From the NCBI RefSeq assembly GCF_002091715.1, contig NZ_BDAG01000011.1:1-64000 (forward strand): DNA of 64,000 nt, in the 5' to 3' direction. A model generated the notes under the pieces. It saw only the letters and a program-made list of their open reading frames with translations, was not told the DNA's origin and searched no databases. The DNA comes from Pseudomonas migulae NBRC 103157 (lineage in GTDB: Bacteria > Pseudomonadota > Gammaproteobacteria > Pseudomonadales > Pseudomonadaceae). Positions 17,226-26,375 of the stretch are shown piece after piece. The position numbers and the translations under genes were made by a program. Within the stretch, counting starts at the first letter, position 1; every line of letters begins with the position of its first letter.

Positions 17226-18458
17226 TCACGCCAAACGCTGAACCTTCTCGTCCTCACCCAAACAAGCCGCCGCCGTAAACAACACATCAGTCGAAGAATT
17301 CAACGCAGTCTCCGCCGAATCCTGCAACACCCCAATGATGAAACCCACCGCTACCACCTGCATGGCAATCTCGCTCGGAATGCCAAACAAGCTGCACGCC
17401 AATGGAATCAGCAACAACGACCCCCCCGCCACGCCCGAAGCGCCACAAGCACAGATCGCCGCAACGACGCTCAACAGAATGGCAGTCGGAATGTCCACCA
17501 CAATACCCAGCGTATGCACAGCCGCCAACGTCAGCACGGTGATGGTAATCGCAGCCCCCGCCATGTTGATCGTCGCACCCAGCGGAATCGAAACCGAGTA
17601 AGTATCCTCATGCAGGCCCAGGCGTTTGCTCAACTCCAGATTGACCGGAATGTTCGCCGCCGAGCTGCGAGTAAAAAACGCCGTGATGCCGCTTTCACGC
17701 AAGCACATCATCACCAGCGGATACGGGTTGCGACGCAGCTTCCAGAACACGATCACCGGGTTCATCACCAGTGCCACAAACAGCATGCAACCCAGCAACA
17801 CCGCCAGCAGATGCGCATAACCGATCAAGGCACCGAAACCGGAAGTGGCAAGGGTCGAAGCCACCAGGCCGAAAATCCCCAGCGGTGCAAAACGGATCAC
17901 CAGACGCACGATCAGTGTCACGCCGTTAGACAAATCGCCGAGTACTTCTCGGGTGGTTTCACCGGCATGGCGAATGGCGATGCCCATGCCGATGGCCCAC
18001 GCCAGAATGCCGATGAAGTTGGCATTCATCAGCGCGCTGACCGGGTTATCCACCACGCTCAGCAGCAGACTTTGCAGCACTTCACTGATACCGCCCGGCG
18101 CCGTCACCGCGACGTCATGGGTGGACAGCACCAGGCTCGACGGGAACATCATGCTGGCCACGACCGCGACCACCGCGGCGGCAAACGTGCCGAGCAGATA
18201 CAGAAACAGAATCGGCCGGATGTGGGTTTCCTGGCCGTGCTTGTGGTTGGCGATCGACGCCATGACCAGCACGAATACCAGAATCGGCGCGACAGCTTTC
18301 AGCGCCGAGACGAACACTTTGCCGATGAACGCGGTGGACTTCGCCACCTCGGGCGCAACCAGCGCCAGGGCAATCCCGGCAAGCAGGCCGATGATGATTT
18401 GCGTAACCAGGCTCAAGCGTTTCAAGCGTTGCAATAGCGAAGGGGATGAAGCGGTCAT
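17226..18458 (-). CDS. sstT: Serine/threonine:sodium symporter
   Basis: A 410-residue member of the dicarboxylate/amino acid:cation symporter family. Signature pieces are [21 protein letters not shown] (core [11 protein letters not shown]), [21 protein letters not shown] (core [11 protein letters not shown]) and [19 protein letters not shown] (core [11 protein letters not shown]), the last matching SstT. It imports L-serine and L-threonine with sodium. Eight to nine hydrophobic segments are evident. It is transcribed away from the MFS gene at 18738. Confidence 0.9.
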   Translation of the reverse strand: MTASSPSLLQRLKRLSLVTQIIIGLLAGIALALVAPEVAKSTAFIGKVFVSALKAVAPILVFVLVMASIANHKHGQETHIRPILFLYLLGTFAAAVVAVVASMMFPSSLVLSTHDVAVTAPGGISEVLQSLLLSVVDNPVSALMNANFIGILAWAIGMGIAIRHAGETTREVLGDLSNGVTLIVRLVIRFAPLGIFGLVASTLATSGFGALIGYAHLLAVLLGCMLFVALVMNPVIVFWKLRRNPYPLVMMCLRESGITAFFTRSSAANIPVNLELSKRLGLHEDTYSVSIPLGATINMAGAAITITVLTLAAVHTLGIVVDIPTAILLSVVAAICACGASGVAGGSLLLIPLACSLFGIPSEIAMQVVAVGFIIGVLQDSAETALNSSTDVLFTAAACLGEDEKVQRLA

Positions 18459-18737
18459 AAAACGGCATCTCTGATTTTATTAGGTGCGGTGTGTCGCGAC
18501 ATCGCGTCCATTAAAGGGCGGATGAACAGGGTGTACGAATCGCAGGGCGCGGACTTTATCACAGCGTCGTCTGTATCCTTCAGACCTGTGACGATCTGCC
18601 ACCCGCCTGTTAAACGTGAATGGCAGGTTCGTGCAACCGCGTTTGGAAACACTCTGTTAAGATTGCGCATCCTCATTTTCATCTCTGCCAGTGGGCCTTC
18701 GGGCTATCGCTGGTGTTGTCGTTTTCTGGAGTTCTGC

Positions 18738-19892
18738 ATGCTGTTGCCCATCCTTCTGTTGTCCGCTGCCGGTTTCACGGTGCTGACCACGGAATTCGTC
18801 ATCGTCGGCCTGTTGCCGGCGATTGCCCGCGACCTTGAAGTCACCATCGCGCAAGCGGGTTTGCTGGTGACCTTGTTCGCTTTCACCGTCGCCGCATTCG
18901 GGCCGTTCCTGACCGCGTACTTCGCCCGGTTCGAACGGCGCAAGCTATTCATCTCGGTGTTGATCATGTTCGGCCTGGCCAACACCCTCGCGGCATTTGC
19001 GCCGAACATTTGGGTGATGGCCGTTGCGCGCTTGATCCCCGCGCTCGGGCTGCCGGTGTTCTGGGCGCTGGCCAGTGAGACGGCGGTGGACATCGTCGGG
19101 CCGGACTACGCCGGGCGCGCCATCGCCAAGATTGGTTTCGGTATCGTCTGCGCCACGGTGTTTGGCATTCCGGTCGGCACGCTGATTTCCGATGCATTCG
19201 GTTGGCGCAGTGCCTTTGGCATTCTGGCGGTGATCGCGTTTGCCAAGGCGTTGTTGCTGTTTATCTACTTGCCGAAGACCAGCCTGCACCAGCATCAGGT
19301 GAGTTTCCGTTCACAGTTCAAGATCCTGCGCAGCCCGCTGATGATTGGGCACGTGTTGCTGTCGATCCTGGTGTTCAGCGGCATGTTCACCGCTTACACC
19401 TATCTGGCCGACATCCTTGAGCGGCTGGCCGGCTTCAATGGCACGGTGGTCGGCTGGTGCCTGATGGGCTTCGGCGCGGTCGGCCTGATCGGCAATTCGC
19501 TGGGCGGTCGTGCGGTGGATCGTCATCCGCTGATCGCTTCCGTGACGTTCTGCGCCTTCATGATTGCCGGCATGGTGGCGCTGGTGCCGAACATTCATTC
19601 GCCGCTGGGGTTGGCGGCGGCGATGGGGATCTGGGGCGTGACACAGGCGGCGTTGTTCCTGGTCAGTCATGTGCGTTTGATGAAAGCAGCGCCTGAAGCG
19701 CCGGCCTTTGCCGCGTCGCTGAACATTGCCGGGGCCAACCTCGGGATTGGTCTGGGTGCGATGGTCGGTGGGCGCGTGATCGACAGCGTTGGCCTCGGCG
19801 GGCTTGGCTTTGCAGCGGCAGCATTTATCCTGGCTTCGATTCTGCTGGCCATGGCGCTGATGACCTTCAAACCCCGCGAAATCTGCGCCTGA
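18738..19892 (+). CDS. MFS efflux transporter (DHA1/PbuE-like)
   Basis: A 384-residue, 12-helix major facilitator. The N-terminus FTVLTTEFVIVGLLPAIARDL is the DHA1 opening, with loop FERRKLF after the second helix pair and ARLIPALGLPVFWA in the region of motif C. ATG 18738 (MLLPILLLSAAGF) has GGAG eight bases upstream; the frame's upstream extension is arginine-rich and not transporter-like. Members pump out purines, arabinose or drugs; the substrate here is unknown. It converges on nhaR with four bases between stops. Confidence 0.82.
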   Translation: MLLPILLLSAAGFTVLTTEFVIVGLLPAIARDLEVTIAQAGLLVTLFAFTVAAFGPFLTAYFARFERRKLFISVLIMFGLANTLAAFAPNIWVMAVARLIPALGLPVFWALASETAVDIVGPDYAGRAIAKIGFGIVCATVFGIPVGTLISDAFGWRSAFGILAVIAFAKALLLFIYLPKTSLHQHQVSFRSQFKILRSPLMIGHVLLSILVFSGMFTAYTYLADILERLAGFNGTVVGWCLMGFGAVGLIGNSLGGRAVDRHPLIASVTFCAFMIAGMVALVPNIHSPLGLAAAMGIWGVTQAALFLVSHVRLMKAAPEAPAFAASLNIAGANLGIGLGAMVGGRVIDSVGLGGLGFAAAAFILASILLAMALMTFKPREICA

Positions 19893-19896
19893 CCCT

Positions 19897-20796
19897 TCAC
19901 ATCGCGGTAAACAGCTCGCGTCGGGCACCTTCGGTAATCGCAACGATGCCGGGGTGCTTGACCTTGCGTTCCACCGAAATGGCGTAGAACGACTCGGTCA
20001 CGGCATCGGTCTGGCCAATCAGCTCCACGCCGTACTGGTGTTTCACTTCATCGGCAATCACGCTCGGGCCGATGAAAATCCCGCTGCCGGATTGACCAAA
20101 CGCCTGCATCAACGCGCTGTCGTCGAACTCGCCGACGATTCGTGGCTGGATCTGTTGCTCGGCAAACCAGCGCTGCAAGCGACTGCGCACCACGGTTTCC
20201 GGCCCCGGAATCAGCAACGGTGCGCCATGCAGGCTACGCGGAAAATCCTGCCCGTACTGCGCCGCGAGTTCAGCGGTGGCAAAGAAGCTGATCCCGCATT
20301 CCCCGAGTTTCTGGCTGTAGCCCTTGATGTCCAGGTGCGACGGCATCGGGCTGTCGGAGATCACCAGGTCGAGGCGCTGAATCGCCAGGTCGGCCAGCAA
20401 GCGTTCGAGTTTGTCCTCGCGACAGGTGATACGCAGCGGCTCGCTCAACTCCATGGTCGGCGCAATCAGGCGATAGACGATGGATTTGGGCACAACGTCG
20501 GCCACGCCGACCCGAAACAGAATCTGCTGCTCATTGGGCTGCGCCCGCAACATCAACTCCAGTTCACCGCCGAGCTGAAACATCTGCTCGGCGTAGGGCA
20601 GGGCCTGACGCCCGGCTTCGGTGAGTTCCAACTGTCGACCAACCCGGCGAAACAACTCGATCCCGTAGGTTTGTTCCAGCAGGGAAATCTGCCCGCTGAT
20701 GGTCTGCGGTGTCAGGTTCAGCTGCTCGCAGGCGCGCACGATGCTGCCGGTCTTGGCCACCACCCAGAAGTAATGCAGTTGTCGATAGTTGAGCAT
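19897..20796 (-). CDS. nhaR: LysR-family regulator, NhaR type
   Basis: A 299-residue LysR protein. Its start MLNYRQLHYFWVVAKTGSI and LTPQTISGQISLLEQ are characteristic of NhaR, which turns on the Na+/H+ antiporter gene nhaA and adhesin genes in response to sodium. The HTH covers residues 1-60, and the effector domain includes LVISDSPMPSHLDIKGYSQKLGE (core SDSPMPSHLDIKG), also typical. No nhaA lies in the window. The regulator stands alone, with a long inverted repeat just upstream of its start. Confidence 0.8.
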   Translation of the reverse strand: MLNYRQLHYFWVVAKTGSIVRACEQLNLTPQTISGQISLLEQTYGIELFRRVGRQLELTEAGRQALPYAEQMFQLGGELELMLRAQPNEQQILFRVGVADVVPKSIVYRLIAPTMELSEPLRITCREDKLERLLADLAIQRLDLVISDSPMPSHLDIKGYSQKLGECGISFFATAELAAQYGQDFPRSLHGAPLLIPGPETVVRSRLQRWFAEQQIQPRIVGEFDDSALMQAFGQSGSGIFIGPSVIADEVKHQYGVELIGQTDAVTESFYAISVERKVKHPGIVAITEGARRELFTAM

Positions 20797-20824
20797 GTTG
20801 CTGAAACCCCCTGTTCACCTCATG

Positions 20825-20925
20825 CGTAGGAGCTGTCGAGTGAAACGAGGCTGCGATCTTTTGACGTTGCTTTTAAAGCGCAAAATCAAAAGATCGCAGC
20901 CTCGTTTCACTCGATAGCTCCTACG
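20825..20925. repeat. Long inverted repeat, REP class D
   Basis: Two arms of about 40 bases, from CGTAGGAGCTGTCGAGTGAA through GATCTTTTGA and back, with one mismatch and a loop near 20866-20885. It could fold into one very long hairpin. It lies 29 bases from the nhaR start and 150 bases before the lipoprotein gene. Confidence 0.85.
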
Positions 20926-21076
20926 GGCGCCCCGTTGCACGTTTGAGGCTGGATTCGTTAAAACCGAAGTATAACCGCCAAAAATACGAATTTTCCTGAA
21001 GTGTTAGCCTCCCTAGAATGCCTCGCTATCAACGGGCCATCGTTTCGGCCCGTTCTGTTCTATCGAGGAAAGCATC

Positions 21077-21319
21077 ATGAAGCTTACAACTACGGCACTG
21101 CTGATCGCGTCTTTACTGGTATTGGCCGGTTGCGACCAGGCCGAAAAAAGCGCTCAGCAACTGATGGGCAAGGCCGCCGAAACCGCCAAACAAGCGATCG
21201 ACGATACCCACAAAGCGGCCGAGCAAGCGATCAGCGATGCCACCGGCGGGTTGATCAGCAAGAAAGAACCATCGGCCGAAGATAAAGAGAAATCCGAATC
21301 TTCGTCCCAGGAAATCTAA
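21077..21319 (+). CDS. Small lipoprotein with amphipathic helix
   Basis: An 80-residue protein with a type II signal peptide: MKLTTTALLIASLLVLAGC ends in the lipobox LAGC. The mature part alternates Ala, Lys, Gln and Glu (KAAETAKQAIDDTHKAAEQA) and is predicted as one long amphipathic helix, with a charged Ser/Glu/Lys tail. GAGGAAAG lies upstream of the ATG. The role is unknown; the pattern recalls small stress or envelope lipoproteins. It precedes the TerC gene by 28 bases on the same strand and may be co-transcribed. Confidence 0.78.
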   Translation: MKLTTTALLIASLLVLAGCDQAEKSAQQLMGKAAETAKQAIDDTHKAAEQAISDATGGLISKKEPSAEDKEKSESSSQEI

Positions 21320-21347
21320 ACCGTCTTAAACGAGTCAGGACTGACCC

Positions 21348-22097
21348 ATGGAATACCTTTTAGAACTTGCTGCAAGCCCCACCGCCTGGGTCGCCCTGGC
21401 TACGCTGGTGGTGATGGAAATCGTGCTCGGCATCGACAACCTGATCTTCATCTCGATCCTGACCAATAAACTGCCCGAGCAGCATCGGCAGAAAGCGCGG
21501 CGCATTGGTATCGGCATGGCGCTGATCCTGCGACTGGCACTGCTGAGCACCATCGCGTTCATCGTCCAGCTGACTGAGCCTGTGATCGAGATCCTCGGCC
21601 ACGCGTTCTCCTGGAAGGACATGATCCTGATCGCCGGCGGCCTGTTCCTGTTGTGGAAGGCGACCACCGAGATTCATCACAGCATGGACCCGGCACCGGA
21701 CGATCCGAAGTCGGCGACGTCGACCGTGACCCTGGGCTTTGCCGCCGCCATCGGTCAGATCCTGATGCTGGACATGGTGTTCTCCATCGACAGCATCATT
21801 ACCGCTGTCGGCATGACCGAGCATTTGCCGATCATGATCATCGCGGTGGTGGTGTCGGTACTGGTGATGTTGCTGGCCGCTGACCCGTTGGCCAAATTCA
21901 TCAACGACAACCCGACGGTGGTGATGCTGGCGCTGGGCTTCCTGATCATGATCGGCATGACGCTGATCGCTGAAGGCTTTGGCGCCCACGTACCTAAAGG
22001 CTACGTCTACGCGGCCATGGCGTTCTCGGCCACGATCGAGGGCTTGAACATGATGTCCCGGCGGGCAAAGCAGAAGCGCATCGCCGCTGAAGCGTAA
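21348..22097 (+). CDS. TerC family membrane protein
   Basis: A 249-residue integral membrane protein with about seven helices. The TerC signature residues are seen in [17 protein letters not shown] and again in [17 protein letters not shown], where the acidic residues inside helices probably bind metal ions. Length and the loop [15 protein letters not shown] match the YgdQ/YoaE branch without CBS domains. TerC proteins export manganese or help metal loading of secreted proteins. It ends at a strong terminator. Confidence 0.88.
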   Translation: MEYLLELAASPTAWVALATLVVMEIVLGIDNLIFISILTNKLPEQHRQKARRIGIGMALILRLALLSTIAFIVQLTEPVIEILGHAFSWKDMILIAGGLFLLWKATTEIHHSMDPAPDDPKSATSTVTLGFAAAIGQILMLDMVFSIDSIITAVGMTEHLPIMIIAVVVSVLVMLLAADPLAKFINDNPTVVMLALGFLIMIGMTLIAEGFGAHVPKGYVYAAMAFSATIEGLNMMSRRAKQKRIAAEA

Positions 22098-22108
22098 CCT
22101 GCGTTAAA

Positions 22109-22152
22109 CAAAAGGCCGCCTGCGCTCGAAAGAGCCCAGGCGGCCTTTTTTG
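22109..22152 (+). terminator. Terminator after the TerC gene
   Basis: AAAGGCCGCCTG pairs with CAGGCGGCCTTT and is followed by a T run. The symmetrical sequence can act on both strands. Confidence 0.9.
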
Positions 22153-22176
22153 TTCGGGATTTTTTGTATGCGTCGG

Positions 22177-22344
22177 TCAATGAGCCGTCGCGTGGCGTGA
22201 AACCGATTTATCGGCCTTGGTTATCCGAACGGGCGGAGCAGGGTGATGGTGCCGGCGCGTAATCCGCAACACGCCCCACAACATGGCGGCGGCAACGGCC
22301 AGCCAGCCGGAAATCAACATCACTATGGTCATTGTCAGGCTCAT
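22177..22344 (-). CDS. Small single-span membrane protein
   Basis: A 55-residue protein. MSLTMTIVMLISGWLAVAAA forms one membrane helix and is followed by a His/Arg-rich cytoplasmic tail (RITRRHHHPAPPVRITK). AGGAGG lies five to six bases before ATG 22344, deciding the start over the frame's 22377. No family is recognised. It converges on the TerC gene. Confidence 0.6.
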   Translation of the reverse strand: MSLTMTIVMLISGWLAVAAAMLWGVLRITRRHHHPAPPVRITKADKSVSRHATAH

Positions 22345-22578
22345 CGGTGCCTCCTCTTTGCCCTGCTGCGGGCACACACTCTGTGCAAGTGACAGTCTAG
22401 TCGCTGCCGTGTTTCAGGCTATTGACCAAAGGTCGCCTGTCACCAACCAGTTCGCTCTATCGAATGCATTCGACTGCCGGTTAAGGCTATACCGCTGCCG
22501 CGTGGCGTCCTATGATCGATGGCCAAGCCGGGAGCACGATGACGGCGTCTGAACAAAAGAGTGATGAGGGTGCGGGGA

Positions 22579-23238
22579 ATGTCGCGAATTCGAATGGCAG
22601 CACTGATTGCCGGTTGTGTTGCGGGTCTGGCTGGCTGTGCGGGAAGCGTTGCGCCGGAGGTCAAGCGGCTGCCGGAACGGGTAGAGCTCAGCGGCACGTT
22701 CTACCGCGGGCAAGACTATCAAAGCGGGCCGCAGGTCCTGGCGAGCATGCTGTCGCAGCAGGGCGTGGTGATCACACCGGGGTTACTTGAAAAACCCCTG
22801 CACGTTCCCGGTGCCGAAGCGCAATTGCAGCAGAACATGCAGAACCTCGCCCGCGAGTACGGCATGGTCGTTTATCCCCTCGACAGCAATCTGCCTGCGC
22901 TGCTGACCCAGGTTGCCGCGGGTTATCCGGTGATGGTGCGCTTCACCGAAGGCTCGGCATTCTGGGCAGAACCGCGTTACGCGATTCTCGCCGGGTACAA
23001 CCGTCAGAAACAGACCGTGCTACTGCGCGCCGGGATGAATCGTCGGGAATTGATGGGCTTCGGTTCGTTCGAGTCGGCTTTCAAGGACGCCGGCGGTTGG
23101 GCGGTGCTGATCCAGAAGCCGAACCAGATTCCGGCCAATGTCGATCAGCAACGCTGGTTGAAAGCGGCGAGTGACCTGGCTCAGGCCGGTCAGGAACAAG
23201 CGGCAGCCCGTGCGAAAAAGGCGCTGGACGCTCAGTAA
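22579..23238 (+). CDS. C39-peptidase-like lipoprotein
   Basis: About 219 residues with a lipoprotein signal (MSRIRMAALIAGCVAGLAGC; lipobox LAGC). The body looks like a peptidase C39-like fold: YRGQDYQSGPQVLASMLSQQG (core YQSGPQVLASML) occupies the place where active C39 domains have QxxxDCGPA. Asp-Cys is replaced here by Ser, so proteolysis is unlikely. A later GYPVMVRFTEGSAFW and YAILAGYNRQK agree with the same fold. A C-terminal Ala/Gln/Lys helix resembles a tetratricopeptide remnant. The start could also be ATG 22564. It is probably an outer-membrane-linked periplasmic protein of unknown role. Confidence 0.65.
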   Translation: MSRIRMAALIAGCVAGLAGCAGSVAPEVKRLPERVELSGTFYRGQDYQSGPQVLASMLSQQGVVITPGLLEKPLHVPGAEAQLQQNMQNLAREYGMVVYPLDSNLPALLTQVAAGYPVMVRFTEGSAFWAEPRYAILAGYNRQKQTVLLRAGMNRRELMGFGSFESAFKDAGGWAVLIQKPNQIPANVDQQRWLKAASDLAQAGQEQAAARAKKALDAQ

Positions 23239-23334
23239 GTTTCCGTTCGTCATCTGCATTGCACTGCTGCGCGTGGTCAGCCTCTGAACGATAAGGGCCC
23301 GGATTGTTTCCGGGTCAATTCCAAGGAGGCGTTC

Positions 23335-23541
23335 ATGACCAATCCCACCGCACCCACCGGCCCGCACTCGTCTGAGCATTCATCAGGCGACGAGTTGGGT
23401 TTTGATCCCGATTCGCCGGACCTCGCCGATCCTCAGGTCGACCCCATCGGACCTGCGAAGGCGCCCATGGACATAAAACCGGGCGAGGATACCAAGGCCC
23501 CCGCGAAGCCTTACGACCCGCTGGCAAATCTGAAACCCTGA
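23335..23541 (+). CDS. Small Asp/Pro-rich hypothetical protein
   Basis: A 68-residue ORF starting MTNPTAPTGPHSSEHSSGDE with an excellent ribosome site (AAGGAGG, six to seven bases before ATG). It is low in hydrophobic residues and rich in DP and PxDP pairs, so it is probably disordered. The next small ORF starts 20 bases later, and the pair ends at a terminator, forming a two-gene unit. No function recognised. Confidence 0.6.
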   Translation: MTNPTAPTGPHSSEHSSGDELGFDPDSPDLADPQVDPIGPAKAPMDIKPGEDTKAPAKPYDPLANLKP

Positions 23542-23560
23542 CGTTCAGTGTGAGGTGTGT

Positions 23561-23776
23561 ATGTCTACTGATTCGAGTTTTGACGACAAACGTCCGGACA
23601 GCGTCCCAACCACCCCCGAAGATGACATTGATCCGGTGATGGATCCCGACAGCCCGATGCGCGACCCGTTGGCCAGGCCCGTGGTGGTGCCGACCGAACA
23701 TCCGCAGGACAGGAGGGATCCGAGTGCCGGCGATGGCATTCCGGATGACGACCAGATGCCGCTGCCCAATGATTAA
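23561..23776 (+). CDS. Small Asp/Pro-rich hypothetical protein
   Basis: A 71-residue protein, MSTDSSFDDKRPDSVPTTPE to the end DDDQMPLPND. GAGGTG lies before ATG 23561. Like its upstream neighbour and the ORF at 3759 it is dominated by Asp and Pro with repeated DP pairs (DIDPVMDPDSPMRDP). It contains no membrane or secretion signal. Probably a disordered cytoplasmic protein; role unknown. Confidence 0.6.
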   Translation: MSTDSSFDDKRPDSVPTTPEDDIDPVMDPDSPMRDPLARPVVVPTEHPQDRRDPSAGDGIPDDDQMPLPND

Positions 23777-23784
23777 CGCTGGAC

Positions 23785-23818
23785 GAAAAAAAGCCCCGAA
23801 ATGATCGGGGCTTTTGCT
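23785..23818. terminator. Bidirectional terminator between small ORF and pbpG
   Basis: AAAAGCCCCGA/TCGGGGCTTTT with A and T runs at either side, serving the small-ORF pair on + and pbpG on -. Confidence 0.88.
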
Positions 23819-23828
23819 TTCTGCGCCG

Positions 23829-24767
23829 TTATTTGGAGGCTTCAACCACACCGCTCTGGCGGTGCTTGAGGTTCTTGTCCGATTTGTATTGCAAGGCCAC
23901 GGACGGAACGTCGGCGCTCTTGCCGGTCTCGACCCAATTGCGAATGCGACTGGCATCAGCAAAGTGCGTGTACTTGCCGAAGGCGTCGAGAATCACCAGC
24001 GCCATCGGGCGATTGCCCATGCTGGTCACCAGCACCAGGCAGTGACCTGCTTCATTGGTGAAACCGGTTTTCGTCAGCTTGATGTCCCAGTTAGGCTTGC
24101 CGACCAAATGATCGGTGTTGCGAAAACCCAGGCTGTAATTGGGTTTGCGGAACGACACGGTTTTTTCCTTGGTGGTGCTCAACTCGGTCAACAACGGGTA
24201 CTTGTGCGCGGCGATCAGCAATTTGCTCAGGTCGCGGGCGGTAGAGACGTTACGAGGGGAGAGGCCGGTCGGCTCCACGAAGTGGGTGCTGGTCATGCCC
24301 AGCGCCTTGGCCTTGGCGTTCATCGCGGCAATGAATGCAACATAGCCGCCCGGATAGTGATGGGCCAGGCTCGCGGCTGCGCGGTTTTCCGAGGACATCA
24401 GGGCGATCAGCAGCATTTCCCTGCGCGGCAATTCGCTCTTGAGTTTCACCCTGGAAAATACGCCTTTCATTTCTGGCGTATCGCTGATGTTGATATTGAT
24501 GTACTCGTCCATGTTCTGCCTGGCTTCGACCACGACAAGGCCGGTCATCAATTTGCTGACGGACGCGATAGGGACAACCACATCGGGGTTGCTGGCATAA
24601 ATGACCTTGTTGGTCTGCATATCCAGCAGCAAAGAGCTGCCGGAAGCCAGCTTGAGTTGTTTCGTGTCTCGAGGTGCCGCGGTGGTATCAGCGGCATTGA
24701 TCGTTGGCGTGATGAACGTCCCTGTAAATGCAAAAAATAGGCTCAGGATGGAAAGACGGATTTTCAC
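23829..24767 (-). CDS. pbpG: D-alanyl-D-alanine endopeptidase (PBP7/8)
   Basis: A 312-residue low-molecular-weight penicillin-binding protein that cuts DD-crosslinks of peptidoglycan in the periplasm. A signal peptide spans about residues 1-25 (ending TINAAD). The three active-site motifs are SVSK (SxxK, about residue 69), SEN (SxN) and KTG in [12 protein letters not shown]. The length fits E. coli PbpG (310). It ends at the shared terminator and has a free-standing upstream region of about 240 bases. Confidence 0.9.
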   Translation of the reverse strand: MKIRLSILSLFFAFTGTFITPTINAADTTAAPRDTKQLKLASGSSLLLDMQTNKVIYASNPDVVVPIASVSKLMTGLVVVEARQNMDEYININISDTPEMKGVFSRVKLKSELPRREMLLIALMSSENRAAASLAHHYPGGYVAFIAAMNAKAKALGMTSTHFVEPTGLSPRNVSTARDLSKLLIAAHKYPLLTELSTTKEKTVSFRKPNYSLGFRNTDHLVGKPNWDIKLTKTGFTNEAGHCLVLVTSMGNRPMALVILDAFGKYTHFADASRIRNWVETGKSADVPSVALQYKSDKNLKHRQSGVVEASK

Positions 24768-24946
24768 GCTGGCAGACTCATAAGGTGTGGATTAGCCGTT
24801 CTGTAACGGGTTGTTTCTTGAAAACCGACGCATTTTAGGAGTATGGCTGAAGAACTGTCGATGGTTGTTCAATCAACAGATGAAAGTCCTTGAAAGGCCC
24901 TACAAAACAGCAGGTTTCCGGCGAATGGTAGTGGCCGTTCAGCGGG

Positions 24947-24974
24947 CAAAAAGAACCCCGCCATTGGCGGGGTT
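24947..24974 (-). terminator. Terminator after folD
   Basis: AACCCCGCC/GGCGGGGTT stem followed on the minus strand by CTTTTT, 33 bases past the folD stop. Confidence 0.88.
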
Positions 24975-25006
24975 GTTTTGTTCGTCGCTGACGCTCAAGC
25001 GTGAAC

Positions 25007-25861
25007 TCAGCTGTGCAGCGTTTCCGCTGCGTACAGCGTGTTTTCCAGCAGGCAGGCGCGGGTCATCGGGCCCACGCCGCCCGGCACCGGCGTGATCCAG
25101 CCGGCGCGGGGCAGGGCGGTTTCGTAGATCACGTCGCCGACCAGTTTGCCGTCTTCCTGACGGTTGATGCCGACGTCGATCACGATGGCGCCTTCCTTGA
25201 TCCACTCACCCTTGACCAGGCCCGGCTTGCCGGCGGCCACCACCACCAGGTCGGCGCGACCGACGTGGCCTGCCAGATCCTTGGTGAAGCGGTGGGCGAC
25301 GGTCACGGTGCAACCGGCCAGCAGCAGTTCCATCGCCATCGGGCGCCCAACAATGTTGGAGGCGCCGACAACCACTGCGTCCATCCCGTAGAGATCGGCG
25401 CCGGTGCTTTCCAGCAGCGTCATGATCCCTTTGGGTGTGCACGGGCGCAGCAGCGGAATACGCTGGGCGAGGCGGCCCACGTTATAAGGATGGAAACCGT
25501 CGACGTCTTTGTCCGGACGGATGCGTTCCAGCAATCTGGATGCGTCCAGGTGTTCAGGCAAAGGCAGCTGAAGCAGGACGCCGTCGATTGCCGGGTCGTC
25601 GTTCAGGCGATCGATCAGATCGGTCAGTGCTTCCTGAGTGGTTTCGGAAGGCAGGTCGTAGGCTTGGGAAATGAAGCCGACCTCTTCACAGTCTTTACGC
25701 TTGTGCGAGACATAAACCTGAGAGGCAGGATCGCTGCCGACCAGGATCACCGCGAGGCCCGGCGTGCGCAGGCCTTGCTCGCGACGCTCGGTCACTCGTT
25801 TGGCGATCTGCTGGCGCAGGCTGGCGGCGATCGATTTGCCGTCGATTAGTTGTGCAGTCAT
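25007..25861 (-). CDS. folD: Methylenetetrahydrofolate dehydrogenase/cyclohydrolase
   Basis: Bifunctional enzyme of 284 residues interconverting 5,10-methylene-, methenyl- and 10-formyl-tetrahydrofolate. Signatures include [14 protein letters not shown] with the catalytic Lys, QLPLPEHLD, and the NADP site [18 protein letters not shown] (family GASxIVGxP). The C-terminal [18 protein letters not shown] is diagnostic. Its location beside the tRNA-tig block is as in other pseudomonads. A short hairpin plus T run stands upstream of its start on the coding strand. Confidence 0.94.
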   Translation of the reverse strand: MTAQLIDGKSIAASLRQQIAKRVTERREQGLRTPGLAVILVGSDPASQVYVSHKRKDCEEVGFISQAYDLPSETTQEALTDLIDRLNDDPAIDGVLLQLPLPEHLDASRLLERIRPDKDVDGFHPYNVGRLAQRIPLLRPCTPKGIMTLLESTGADLYGMDAVVVGASNIVGRPMAMELLLAGCTVTVAHRFTKDLAGHVGRADLVVVAAGKPGLVKGEWIKEGAIVIDVGINRQEDGKLVGDVIYETALPRAGWITPVPGGVGPMTRACLLENTLYAAETLHS

Positions 25862-25886
25862 TGCGCGTGATTAACCATCGAGAGGG

Positions 25887-25908
25887 GAAAAAAAGAGAAC
25901 GCATTCTC
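25887..25908 (-). terminator. Small hairpin plus T run in the folD leader
   Basis: On the minus strand GAGAA-TGCG-TTCTC is followed by seven T, about 26 bases before the folD start codon. It has terminator form, so it may block antisense reading from the tRNA region or attenuate folD. The stem is only five pairs. Confidence 0.4.
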
Positions 25909-25992
25909 GCATGTCATGAGGTGAGGGCAAAGGCGCTTGGTCTGTAAATTCCCCTAACCCCTTTAATTAAATGAATTTTTTATAAAAAGGAT

Positions 25993-26019
25993 TTGACGCC
26001 CCCCGGGGGGCTCTATACT
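25993..26019 (+). promoter_or_regulatory. Probable promoter of the tRNA cluster
   Basis: TTGACG (-35) and TATACT (-10) are separated by 15 bases. The spacer contains the perfect palindrome CCCCCCGGGGGG (25999-26010). The first tRNA begins 117 bases downstream. Confidence 0.65.
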
Positions 26020-26136
26020 ATTCGTCGCACTTGTCGGGCACAGCCTAGCACTGGTTAAGAAGGCTGCGCGGAATTACGGTTCTGCAAAGCTGAAAAGCAC
26101 TTAGTTTGTAGTCCTCCAAGAGTACAGATTAATAAG

Positions 26137-26213
26137 GCGCCCGTAGCTCAGCTGGATAGAGCATCCGCCTTCTAAGCGGATGGTCGCAGGTTCGAGTCCT
26201 GCCGGGTGCGCCA
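26137..26213 (+). tRNA. tRNA-Arg (TCT)
   Basis: A 77-base cloverleaf from GCGCCCG to CGGGTGCGCCA with encoded CCA. Anticodon stem CCGCC/GGCGG-like flanks loop CTTCTAA, giving anticodon TCT. First gene of the tRNA cluster. Confidence 0.95.
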
Positions 26214-26245
26214 TTAGGCAGCATTGGCACAAGTAGCGCGATATG

Positions 26246-26321
26246 GTGGGCGTAGCTCAGTTGGTAGAGCACGGGATTGTGACTCCCGTTGTCGTGGGTT
26301 CGATCCCCATCGTCCACCCCA
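26246..26321 (+). tRNA. tRNA-His (GTG), copy 1
   Basis: Starts GTGGGCGTAGCTCAG, with the extra 5' G of His tRNAs at 26245, and ends CCACCCCA. Anticodon loop TTGTGAC gives GTG. It is followed immediately by a terminator-like hairpin. A second identical copy is at 26539. Confidence 0.95.
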
Positions 26322-26328
26322 TATTTCG

Positions 26329-26363
26329 AAAGGCGCCAGATTAACAGTCTGGCGCCTTTGCTT
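26329..26363 (+). terminator. Terminator-like hairpin after tRNA-His copy 1
   Basis: AAAGGCGCCAGA/TCTGGCGCCTTT followed by GCTTT. It lies inside the tRNA cluster, between His and Leu, and is repeated after the second His gene. Its T tract is weaker than that of the second copy. Confidence 0.7.
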
Positions 26364-26375
26364 TAACGGCTACAC

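Noticed and set aside
16887..18437. 516-residue + strand ORF over sstT
   Set aside because: It covers a REP pair, the hairpin array and the antisense of sstT; composition is Arg/Gln/His-rich without domains.
18492..18501. TGTCGCGACA palindrome upstream of the MFS exporter gene
   Set aside because: Ten bases is short enough to occur by chance in 64 kb and nothing else supports an operator.
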